A DNA stretch of 34,530 nucleotides, from NCBI GenBank assembly GCA_947644645.1, contig CANSAF010000027.1:1-34530 (forward strand), given 5' to 3'. The notes below the pieces were generated by a model. That model was not told where the DNA came from and searched no databases. It was given only the letters and a program-made list of their open reading frames with translations. This DNA is from an uncultured Sporosarcina sp. Lineage in GTDB: Bacteria; Bacillota; Bacilli; Bacillales_A; Planococcaceae. The translations under genes and the position numbers were made by a program. Positions within the stretch are counted from its first letter, which is position 1, and every line of letters starts with the position of its first letter. This document shows positions 1-7,352 of this stretch, piece by piece.

Positions 1-52
1 TTGCCTGTTGTTTAGACTGAAGCGACTCGAGCGGCTGGCGATTGAAGCTGGT

Positions 53-466
53 CTATGAAATACTCGCACCAATAACAAATGACAAACCGACAGAAATTGT
101 CAATGAAATAAAACCAACTGCGCGATTATCCGATTCAATTTCCTCGTCAACTTTAAACTGCGGTGTCATAAATTCAAATAAAATATACGCAATGACAAGC
201 AATGTAAAACCAAATACTCCCCACCCAATCATTTCAGGCAGTGTATTATGTCTTGCTATTGAAAAGCGGAAAATATTGGCAACGCCGAAAATCTTTCCAC
301 CTGTCGCCATCGCAACCGATATATTTCCGTTTTTAATTTGCTCCCAGTTTTGATACTTGGTCACCACTTCGAATAAAACCATTGAAACAATTAAACAAAG
401 TACAACGACGCTAAAATTTCCAGCTGTTTCAACTAATGGATGCGACCAGAATCCCGATTTCGTCAT
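53..466 (-). CDS. yshE: DUF350 membrane protein, YshE-like
   Basis: Small integral membrane protein of the DUF350 family; function unknown. The 137-residue product has about four hydrophobic segments (roughly residues 15-35, 50-65, 75-100 and 115-135). The reading frame extends upstream to 541, but the ATG at 466 follows a GGGGAGG Shine-Dalgarno 8 nt away and begins MTKSGFWSHP just before the first membrane segment, so it is preferred. It lies directly downstream of mutS2 on the same strand, the position yshE holds in Bacillus subtilis; the name rests on this synteny plus the family pattern. No terminator is visible between the two genes, so they may be cotranscribed. Confidence 0.8.
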   Translation of the reverse strand: MTKSGFWSHPLVETAGNFSVVVLCLIVSMVLFEVVTKYQNWEQIKNGNISVAMATGGKIFGVANIFRFSIARHNTLPEMIGWGVFGFTLLVIAYILFEFMTPQFKVDEEIESDNRAVGFISLTISVGLSFVIGASIS

Positions 467-580
467 GAAAAATGCCTCCCCATGAAACTCGTAATTGTCA
501 TCCTTTACGAATGAAAGGCAAATAAGTTTCATATTAACCATTATTATTTTTAAAATCAGTCCGTCGAAACAAAGCGATTT

Positions 581-2938
581 TTACTTTAATTCAACAACTG
601 TTACGCCGTACCCGCCTTCGCCTGCTTCTCCAAAACGGTAGCTTTTCACACGAGAGTGACGCTTCAAATATTCTTGAACGCCTTGACGGAGCGCGCCCGT
701 TCCTTTTCCGTGAATAATGGATACTTGGTGATAATTTGACAATAACGCATCATCAATATATTTTTCAGTGCGTATAATCGCATCTTCATAACGTTCTCCA
801 CGTAAATCGAGTTCCAATTTCACATGGCTTGATCGCCCTCTAACCGAAGCTGTTACGACAGGCGCTTTTTCTTTTTTCGGTTTAACATACTCAAGCCCAG
901 ATTCATCGATAGTCATTTTTAAAATTCCAATTTGAACAACCCAAGCATTCGCGGATGTTTTTTCAAGCAAGGTTCCTTTTTGACCGTATTCGAGCACTTG
1001 GACTTCATCGCCCACTTGAAGTGGTCTAGGTGCGGCCTTCGCTTTTATTTTTTCGCGTTTCTTTTCTTCCGGTGTTGCATCATCTAAACGTTTTCTTGCA
1101 TCAATTAATTCATGCTCTTTGACATTTGCCCCCGCATTTAAACGCATCGCACGTAAATCAGAAATGACCGCTTCCGCTTCACGTTTCGCCTCTTCAACAA
1201 TCGCTTTTGCTTTTTCTTTCGCTTTTGTTTCTAAGCTTTCTTTTAGTTCATCAAACTGTTTCAACTCTTCTTCAAGCTGTTGTTTTAAACGTTCTGTTTC
1301 TTGTAAAATCGCATGCGTTTCATCCGCATCTTTTTCCGAACGTAATCGACTATCTTCTAAAGAAGCAATCATCGATTCTACTTCACCACGGTCTGTTCCT
1401 GTAAATGAATTTGCACGATCGATAATATGTTTCGGCAATCCTAAACGCTCTGAAATTTCAAAAGCATTACTGCGTCCAGGCACACCGATTAATAAACGAT
1501 AGGTCGGACTTAATGTATCCACATCAAATTCAACACTCGCATTCGTCATACCAGGTCTGTTGTAGCCATATGCTTTTAATTCTGGATAATGCGTCGTTGC
1601 CATAACGCGCGCCCCGTGACCATGCACTTCATCCAAAATTGAAATCGCAAGCGCCGCTCCTTCTTGCGGATCTGTTCCCGAACCAAGTTCATCGAATAAT
1701 AATAAAGAACGATCATCATACTTCTTTAAAATATCTACAATATTAACCATACGTGATGAAAACGTACTTAAACTTTGTTCAATCGACTGCTCATCACCAA
1801 TATCTGCATAAACCGAGCTAAAGACAGACAGTTCCGAACCGTCTAATGCCGGAATTGGTAAACCAGATTGCGCCATTAACGTACTTAAGCCAACCGTTTT
1901 AAGTGTCACCGTTTTACCACCCGTATTCGGTCCCGTAATGACGATTGTCGTAACGTCTTTCCCAAACTCAATATCATTGGCAACCGCTTCTTCAACGGGA
2001 ATGAGCGGATGTGTCGCTTGCGAAAGACGAATATACCCTTCATGATTTACTTTCGGTTTCGTATATTTATGGGCGACACCGTATTTCGCTTTCGCCAAAA
2101 TGGCATCGACTTCTGCAAGTAAGTTCACAAGCACAAATAAATCATGCGCAACTTCTTGAACAGATAATGACAATGCGATTAAAATGCGCTCAATTTCTTC
2201 TTGCTCTTGCATTTTTAAGTTTCGAATTTCATTATTCGCTTGCACAATTGCATCTGGTTCAATAAATAATGTCTGCCCAGATGATGACATATCATGAATC
2301 ACACCGCCGTAATGCGAGCGGTATTCCGCCTTAACAGGAATCACATAACGATCATTGCGAATCGTCACAATCGCATCTGACAACATTTTCGCCGCATTGC
2401 GTCCACGCGTATAGCTTTCTAATCGTTCACGGATACGCCCTTCTTGCAAGCGCAGCGCTTGTCGAACAGAACGTAATTTTTCTGAAGCACTGTCCAACAC
2501 ATAACCATTTTCATCAATAGAATGATTAATTTCCCGCTCTAAATCAGTTAAAATTGGAAAAGCATCTTTTTTCCCAACAAAATGTGGGATTTCAATATCT
2601 TCATCTTCAATCACCGCTTCAATAAATTGGCGGAAGATCCGGCTTGCACGAATCGTACTCGAAATTTCCATCAGCTCAACAGCACTTAACATGCCGTCCA
2701 TTTGCGCTCTTTTCGCATGTGGGCGTACATCTTTCATCCCACCCATCGGCACATTGCCACGAAGACGTAAAATCGCAAGTCCTTCGTCCATTTCTTCCAA
2801 TAAACGAACGACGGTTTCAAAATTATTTTCTGGTGTTAACTGTTCAATTAACGCCTCACCCGCAGAAAACGTACTATGTTCTTTGACGAGGTCGATAATT
2901 TTATCATATTCAAGTGTATTTAAGACACGGGTTTCCAA
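581..2938 (-). CDS. mutS2: MutS2 endonuclease / ribosome-collision ATPase
   Basis: MutS2 family, 785 residues, the usual length. A MutS-like core is followed by an ATPase with Walker A GPNTGGKT (about residues 334-341) and Walker B LLLFDELGSGTDP (about 412-424), a charged helical stretch (about 520-610), a KOW-like segment (GDEVQVLEYGQKG) and a C-terminal Smr domain with LDLRG and HGKGTG. The mismatch-recognition domain of MutS1 is absent, as expected. In B. subtilis the family limits homologous recombination and splits collided ribosomes for quality control (known of the family, not tested here). The start is TTG with a GGGAG Shine-Dalgarno 10 nt upstream. It follows polX by 17 nt, so the two are probably cotranscribed. 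Confidence 0.96.
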   Translation of the reverse strand: METRVLNTLEYDKIIDLVKEHSTFSAGEALIEQLTPENNFETVVRLLEEMDEGLAILRLRGNVPMGGMKDVRPHAKRAQMDGMLSAVELMEISSTIRASRIFRQFIEAVIEDEDIEIPHFVGKKDAFPILTDLEREINHSIDENGYVLDSASEKLRSVRQALRLQEGRIRERLESYTRGRNAAKMLSDAIVTIRNDRYVIPVKAEYRSHYGGVIHDMSSSGQTLFIEPDAIVQANNEIRNLKMQEQEEIERILIALSLSVQEVAHDLFVLVNLLAEVDAILAKAKYGVAHKYTKPKVNHEGYIRLSQATHPLIPVEEAVANDIEFGKDVTTIVITGPNTGGKTVTLKTVGLSTLMAQSGLPIPALDGSELSVFSSVYADIGDEQSIEQSLSTFSSRMVNIVDILKKYDDRSLLLFDELGSGTDPQEGAALAISILDEVHGHGARVMATTHYPELKAYGYNRPGMTNASVEFDVDTLSPTYRLLIGVPGRSNAFEISERLGLPKHIIDRANSFTGTDRGEVESMIASLEDSRLRSEKDADETHAILQETERLKQQLEEELKQFDELKESLETKAKEKAKAIVEEAKREAEAVISDLRAMRLNAGANVKEHELIDARKRLDDATPEEKKREKIKAKAAPRPLQVGDEVQVLEYGQKGTLLEKTSANAWVVQIGILKMTIDESGLEYVKPKKEKAPVVTASVRGRSSHVKLELDLRGERYEDAIIRTEKYIDDALLSNYHQVSIIHGKGTGALRQGVQEYLKRHSRVKSYRFGEAGEGGYGVTVVELK

Positions 2939-2955
2939 TGTCTAGACACTCCCTT

Positions 2956-4662
2956 TCATTTTCTTACAATTTCTGTAATAAACTTTTCAACAGGCCATGT
3001 ATTGACCACATTATCTTTTTTCAGCCATGCTTTTTTCGCATAATTTGTCCCAATTTCCATAAAATCTAATTGATCAATGGCATGCGCATCTGTATTAATC
3101 GCAATGAGTACGCCGTGTTCTTGCGCTTCCATTAAGTAATCTGTTTTTAAATCTAAACGATACGGATTGGCATTTAACTCCAATATTTTCCCGTACTCTT
3201 TCGCCCATTGAATGAGCTGCGACACGTCTGGATTATAGCCATCACGTTTCCCGATAATTCTTCCCGTCGGATGCGCGATCATATCCACATGCGGATTTTT
3301 CATCGCTGCATGTAGTCTTTCCATAATTTGTTCTTCTGATTGGCTAAAACTCGAATGGATGGCCGCAATGACAAAATCTAGTTCTTGTAGTAATTCATCA
3401 TCAAAATCCAATGTCGCATCTGGCAATATGTCCATTTCTGTACCACAGAAAATTTCAATATCATCGTACTCATCATTTAATGTACGAATTTCCACAATTT
3501 GTTCGCGCAATCTTTCCGGCGTTAAACCATTTGCGACTTTTAAATACTGTGAATGATCCGTAATGACAATATGCGAATAACCTTTCGCGCGCGCCGCTTC
3601 CACCATTTCTCGAATCGAATAACCACCATCCGACCAAGTTGTATGCATATGGAGATCAGCACGAATATCTTTCACATCGATTAGCGTTTCGATTTCTTCA
3701 ACGCGGTCCAACTCGCGTCCATCACGTCTTAATGCAGGTGGAATAAATGGCAAATCGAAATGGGCAAAAAATGCTGTCTCATCTTCGAATGTATGCATTT
3801 CTCCGTGCTCATCTTCTACGCCGTACTCACTAATTTTCCAACCCTTAGATTTTGCGAGTTGACGCATGCGTACATTATGATCTTTTGAACCTGTAAAATG
3901 ATGGATTGCTGTTGCGAATTGCTCATCTTTCACGAAACGAAAATCCGCATCGATTGGATCTTCCACATCCAATGTAATCGATAATTTCGCATCCCCTGCC
4001 GCAATCGTTTCAAGGATTGGAAGTCCTTCCAATAACTTTCCGCGTACAATTGCCGGTTCTGTCGTGACGATGATAAAATCAACATCGCTACTTTCTTCCT
4101 CTGTTCTACGATAACTGCCCGCGACTGAAAAGCGCGTCACTTCCTCTATTGAACGAAGTGTTTCTTCAATCATTGAAACTGATTGCTCTACTTTCCAAAT
4201 CGGGAACTTATCGCTTCTCGTTGCCAATGCTTCAATAGACGCTAAAATATTTTCTTCCGTCTTTTTACCGAAGCCAGACACTTTGCTCACTTCATTATTC
4301 AAACACGCTTCCTTCAATGCCTCAATTGACGCCACGCCGAGCGCATCATGGAGCTTCGCGATTCGTTTACCGCCTAGACCGGGAATTTTCAGCATCGGAA
4401 TTAACCCTTTTGGAACCGTTTCCTCTAATTCTTTTAATAAATCAGATTCGCCTTTTTCCATTAAATCTGTAATGACGGCGCCCGTTCCTTTCCCAATGCC
4501 TTTTAAACTTAAAATATCGTCCATTTCGGCTAAGCTGCGCGGATCGAGTTCTAAGACGTTCGCCGCTTTTCGAAATGCGGCGATTTTAAAGTGATTTTCA
4601 CCTAATAATTCCATATATAAAGCAATTTTTTCAAATGTACGGATGATTGTTTTTTTATTCAA
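2956..4662 (-). CDS. polX: Family X DNA polymerase with PHP domain
   Basis: Bacterial PolX, a gap-filling repair polymerase with a PHP 3'-5' exonuclease/AP-endonuclease domain. The N-terminal 8-kDa-type domain carries helix-hairpin-helix motifs (LKGIGKGTG, IPGLGGKRI, VSGFGKKTE). The palm holds GSYRR followed by DVDF near residues 180-195 with the catalytic aspartates. The PHP domain begins near residue 336 with DLHMHTTWSDG and continues through ITDHS, GTEMD, AAIHSS, AHPTGR and NTDAH, which supply the metal ligands. The frame opens at a TTG at 4677, but the TTG at 4662 has GGAGGG 7 nt upstream and gives a start (NKKTIIRTFE) that aligns with known PolX proteins; the product is 568 residues. An intrinsic terminator lies just upstream of its ribosome binding site. 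Confidence 0.95.
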   Translation of the reverse strand: MNKKTIIRTFEKIALYMELLGENHFKIAAFRKAANVLELDPRSLAEMDDILSLKGIGKGTGAVITDLMEKGESDLLKELEETVPKGLIPMLKIPGLGGKRIAKLHDALGVASIEALKEACLNNEVSKVSGFGKKTEENILASIEALATRSDKFPIWKVEQSVSMIEETLRSIEEVTRFSVAGSYRRTEEESSDVDFIIVTTEPAIVRGKLLEGLPILETIAAGDAKLSITLDVEDPIDADFRFVKDEQFATAIHHFTGSKDHNVRMRQLAKSKGWKISEYGVEDEHGEMHTFEDETAFFAHFDLPFIPPALRRDGRELDRVEEIETLIDVKDIRADLHMHTTWSDGGYSIREMVEAARAKGYSHIVITDHSQYLKVANGLTPERLREQIVEIRTLNDEYDDIEIFCGTEMDILPDATLDFDDELLQELDFVIAAIHSSFSQSEEQIMERLHAAMKNPHVDMIAHPTGRIIGKRDGYNPDVSQLIQWAKEYGKILELNANPYRLDLKTDYLMEAQEHGVLIAINTDAHAIDQLDFMEIGTNYAKKAWLKKDNVVNTWPVEKFITEIVRK

Positions 4663-4683
4663 TGAATAACCCTCCAACTCTTT

Positions 4684-4714
4684 AAAAAACTTCCCTCCTT
4701 TTTGAAGGGGGAAG
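4684..4714 (-). terminator. Terminator between cvpA and polX
   Basis: On the minus strand CTTCCCCCTT pairs with AAGGAGGGAAG (one bulged A), followed by six T. It lies 6 nt beyond the cvpA stop and 22 nt before the polX start, inside an otherwise conserved gene string. It should reduce read-through from zapA-cvpA into polX-mutS2. Confidence 0.8.
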
Positions 4715-4719
4715 CTCCA

Positions 4720-5259
4720 TTAACCTCTATAAACGTACCACCAAGTTTTTACTTTTTCGGATAATAATGGCGTATGTTCAAACATTGTTTTGGCAAGGAT
4801 CGACTTTTGGATAAATGATTGGATAAAATCGATTGGCAATAAATAAGCGACATATAAAATAAAGAAAATCGATAAATAAAATTCGATAAACCCTAATGCC
4901 GCCCCAAACAATTGAGAAACAAATCCTAAAACTGGTAAATACTTCAAGAAATCAAACATCGACGCAATCAGTTGCACGCCAAATTTCACAACGACGAAAA
5001 TTAATACAAAAGCCAATAATCGATAAAACGTGAGTTCTAAATCTAACTCCCCTACCGCAAAGGATAGTTGAGTATGCGCTGTTACGCCCGGATAAGGTAC
5101 CCATAATACGAACTTATCCGCTAAATCTTTATAATACAAAAATGAAACGATAAGTGCCGCAATAAATCCGACCATATGTATCGCTTGTACAATAAGCCCT
5201 CTTCTAAAGCCTGTAATTAAGCCGCCAATGAAAAAGGCCAAAATGAGTAAATCTAACAT
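4720..5259 (-). CDS. cvpA: CvpA family membrane protein
   Basis: CvpA/YshB family, 179 residues, with four predicted membrane segments (about 1-20, 25-45, 80-100 and 115-145). The start MLDLLILAFFIGG and the early GFRRG motif are typical of the family. Its role is not settled; it has been linked to colicin V production and envelope functions in other bacteria. It starts 9 nt after the zapA stop; the only Shine-Dalgarno-like match (AAGGG) lies inside the last zapA codons about 13 nt upstream, so translational coupling to zapA is likely. A terminator follows the stop codon. Confidence 0.88.
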   Translation of the reverse strand: MLDLLILAFFIGGLITGFRRGLIVQAIHMVGFIAALIVSFLYYKDLADKFVLWVPYPGVTAHTQLSFAVGELDLELTFYRLLAFVLIFVVVKFGVQLIASMFDFLKYLPVLGFVSQLFGAALGFIEFYLSIFFILYVAYLLPIDFIQSFIQKSILAKTMFEHTPLLSEKVKTWWYVYRG

Positions 5260-5268
5260 ATGAGACCG

Positions 5269-5529
5269 TCAACCCTTCAACTTTTTCAATTCTTCTTCCA
5301 TTTGTTCATTTTGCTCTTTTAATTTAAGATAGTCATGTACACAATTTACAGCTGCAAGAACCGCAATTTTTGCAGTATCGAGACTTGGATTGCGTTCGCT
5401 CACCGCTCTCATTTTATCATCAACTATCGATGCAACTTGTCTCATATAACTACTTTTTTCAGTACCAACCATTTTATATGTTTGACCATATATTTCAACT
5501 GCTATACGTGTTTTCTGTTCTTCTTCCAA
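5269..5529 (-). CDS. zapA: Cell division protein ZapA
   Basis: ZapA, 86 residues, the normal size. It binds FtsZ and promotes filament bundling at the division ring. The N-terminal part ([16 protein letters not shown]) matches the ZapA fold, and the C-terminal part (about residues 55-86) is a charged coiled coil ([19 protein letters not shown]). The start is TTG with AGGGGG 10 nt upstream. It is the first gene of the minus-strand unit diverging from rnhC; an extended -10 promoter (TGGTATGAT) lies 34 nt upstream of the start. Confidence 0.93.
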   Translation of the reverse strand: MEEEQKTRIAVEIYGQTYKMVGTEKSSYMRQVASIVDDKMRAVSERNPSLDTAKIAVLAAVNCVHDYLKLKEQNEQMEEELKKLKG

Positions 5530-5562
5530 GGACCTGACACCCCCTGTAAAACTCTGTGTCTT

Positions 5563-5571
5563 ATCATACCA
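5563..5571 (-). promoter_or_regulatory. Extended -10 promoter for zapA
   Basis: On the minus strand TGGTATGAT is a TGn-extended -10 element 34 nt upstream of the zapA TTG start. No good -35 hexamer is seen at 17 nt, which is acceptable for extended -10 promoters. Confidence 0.5.
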
Positions 5572-5620
5572 TGAAATCGACTTATTTGTGAATCAACTAG
5601 ACGAAAGGAAGTTTTTTAAT

Positions 5621-6556
5621 ATGGCCAATGAAGTTTTAAAATTAACCGAACAGGAGATCAAAACGGTTATAAATACCTACCAAAATGCACAAGTGACGCG
5701 CAATGCGCCAGGTGTACGCTTTGCCGCAAAAACATCAGATACCTCAATTACAATCTATAATTCTGGTAAAGTTTTATTCCAAGGTGCGGGTGCAAGTAAA
5801 GAAGCTGGACGTTTTGGGACAGCAATTCCAAAAGTCACAACGAAAAAACAAGGATCAAAAGGCGATACTTTACCCCAAAATTTGGCAGCTCTTTCAGTCG
5901 TAGGTTCTGATGAAACAGGCACAGGCGATTTTTTCGGACCTGTCACAGTTGCTGCTTGTTATGTCCCAGCGGATAAAATCGAACTTGTGAAAGAACTCGG
6001 CGTAAAAGATTCTAAACAATTAACAGACGATTTAATGCGCGAGATTGCACCAAGCTTAGAAGCAGCGCTCATTCATAGTGTGTTAACTGTACCAAACCCT
6101 AAATATAATGAAATTCAACAACAAGGAAATTCGCAAGGAAAAATTAAAGCCTTGCTGCACAATCAAGCGTTAAAGCATGTATTGCGAAAATTGAAAGATG
6201 AAAAACCCGATTATATTTTAATCGACCAATTTGCCGAGCGCGGGGTCTATTATAATTATTTAAAAAATGAATCAGAAGTCGTACGCGAAAATGTTTTACT
6301 TGCGACAAAAGCAGAAGGTCTCCACTTATCTGTAGCAGCTGCTTCCGTTTTAGCACGCGTCGCGTTTTTAGAAGAAATGGATCGAATGAGTGCTTCTGTC
6401 GGCATGACACTGCCGAAAGGAGCAGGCCCAAAAGTGGATGAAATAGCCGCAAAAATCTTATTAAAACACGGCGAAGACAAATTAAAAACCATAACAAAAT
6501 GGCATTTTGCGAATTTAGATAAAGCGAGGAAGTTGGTTGCTAAGAAGAGAGGGTAA
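5621..6556 (+). CDS. rnhC: Ribonuclease HIII
   Basis: RNase HIII, 311 residues, cleaving the RNA strand of RNA-DNA hybrids. The N-terminal TBP-like domain (about residues 1-85) is followed by the RNase H core with GSDETGTGDFFGP (about 94-106), which carries the Asp-Glu of the active site; further acidic residues include those in DYILIDQFAERG and in the C-terminal half. The frame extends upstream to 5588, but the ATG at 5621 has AAAGGAAG 9 nt upstream and gives the normal length. It diverges from zapA, as in B. subtilis. Confidence 0.95.
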   Translation: MANEVLKLTEQEIKTVINTYQNAQVTRNAPGVRFAAKTSDTSITIYNSGKVLFQGAGASKEAGRFGTAIPKVTTKKQGSKGDTLPQNLAALSVVGSDETGTGDFFGPVTVAACYVPADKIELVKELGVKDSKQLTDDLMREIAPSLEAALIHSVLTVPNPKYNEIQQQGNSQGKIKALLHNQALKHVLRKLKDEKPDYILIDQFAERGVYYNYLKNESEVVRENVLLATKAEGLHLSVAAASVLARVAFLEEMDRMSASVGMTLPKGAGPKVDEIAAKILLKHGEDKLKTITKWHFANLDKARKLVAKKRG

Positions 6557-6579
6557 CTGATAAAGCGAGCTGAGGTTTC

Positions 6580-6642
6580 CGCGGACATTATTGGCGATTG
6601 CGCGGACATTTTAATTTCCCAACATATTATTAGCAATTCGCC
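6580..6642 (+). repeat. Short 21-bp intergenic tandem repeat
   Basis: CGCGGACATT occurs at 6580-6589 and again at 6601-6610, a 21-bp period. A third, degenerate copy (ACATATTATTAGCAATTCGCC) follows. It lies 24 nt after rnhC in non-coding sequence; no function is evident. Confidence 0.5.
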
Positions 6643-6710
6643 AATCAACTTTCTTTGTAACACTTCCTCTTGTTATCCGTCTACTTAGGTAATTGTAAGG
6701 AGGGATTTTT

Positions 6711-7136
6711 ATGAAGAAGAAATTATTAATATGCATCTTTTTATTAACGCTACCTCTTTCAACAGCACAAGCTTTAGATTGGGCTTTTCCGTTTGTCGTT
6801 TGGAAAGGGAATGTTTATGAAGTCCAAGATAATACCCCTTTAGATGAAGATAAAATTGGTAAATCCATCGGGAAAGTCAATTCAACGGTAAATCAATTGA
6901 CTGGTGCTTACTACATGAATGCGTCCAATGTTTATCCAGTTGGGACTAAATACTATGAAATTCATGACATCCCAACATCTGAAGCAATTGCTGTTCAAGT
7001 AGATGATGAATGGCTGGAAGCAGTCTACGCCTATAAAGCGCCGTCACATATTATGAACATTATCGGACATCCACTATTCTTTATGGCAGCCGTCATCGCC
7101 ATTATTGTAGTGATTGCCAAGTTCGCTAGGCGATAG
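6711..7136 (+). CDS. Secreted/membrane-anchored protein, unknown function
   Basis: I do not recognise this 141-residue protein. It has a signal peptide (MKKKLLICIFLLTLPLSTAQA, likely cut after about residue 21), an extracytoplasmic region of about 90 residues rich in Trp, Tyr and acidic residues, and a C-terminal membrane helix (about 117-137) ending in KFARR. This predicts a protein anchored by its C terminus and facing outward. The ATG has a strong Shine-Dalgarno (AAGGAGGG, 6 nt spacing), and a hairpin terminator follows the stop closely, so it is a real, separately terminated gene. It lies between rnhC and pheT, where B. subtilis has no counterpart that I know of. Confidence 0.8.
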   Translation: MKKKLLICIFLLTLPLSTAQALDWAFPFVVWKGNVYEVQDNTPLDEDKIGKSIGKVNSTVNQLTGAYYMNASNVYPVGTKYYEIHDIPTSEAIAVQVDDEWLEAVYAYKAPSHIMNIIGHPLFFMAAVIAIIVVIAKFARR

Positions 7137-7144
7137 AGAAAATA

Positions 7145-7179
7145 ACGCAGTGACAGTGAGCTGTCACTGGTGCGTTTTT
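7145..7179 (+). terminator. Terminator of the secreted-protein gene
   Basis: ACGCA plus GTGACAG pair with CTGTCAC plus TGCGT around a TGAG loop (with a small internal bulge), followed by TTTTT. It starts 9 nt after the stop at 7136. Confidence 0.85.
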
Positions 7180-7292
7180 CTCCTTTTTTTGCATTCAAGG
7201 CGGTAAATCAGCATAGCAACCCGTAAAAAAATCACATCTTCTATAAACACGCAAACGCCTTCAAAACTACTCAAACTCCACGAACCATAAAA

Positions 7293-7343
7293 ACACAAAG
7301 CGCCCCGCTAAAAAAGCCTGAACTTCGGCTTTTTTAGCGGGGC
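7293..7343 (-). terminator. Terminator of pheST
   Basis: A perfect 17-bp stem (GCCCCGCTAAAAAAGCC, 7302-7318, with 7327-7343) and an 8-nt loop lie 9 nt downstream of the pheT stop on the minus strand. A T-rich tract follows in that direction. Confidence 0.88.
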
Positions 7344-7352
7344 AGCTTTCCA

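Noticed and set aside
1119-1502. Plus-strand frame of 127 codons
   Set aside because: Antisense to mutS2, Ser/Phe-rich low-complexity product, no ribosome binding site.
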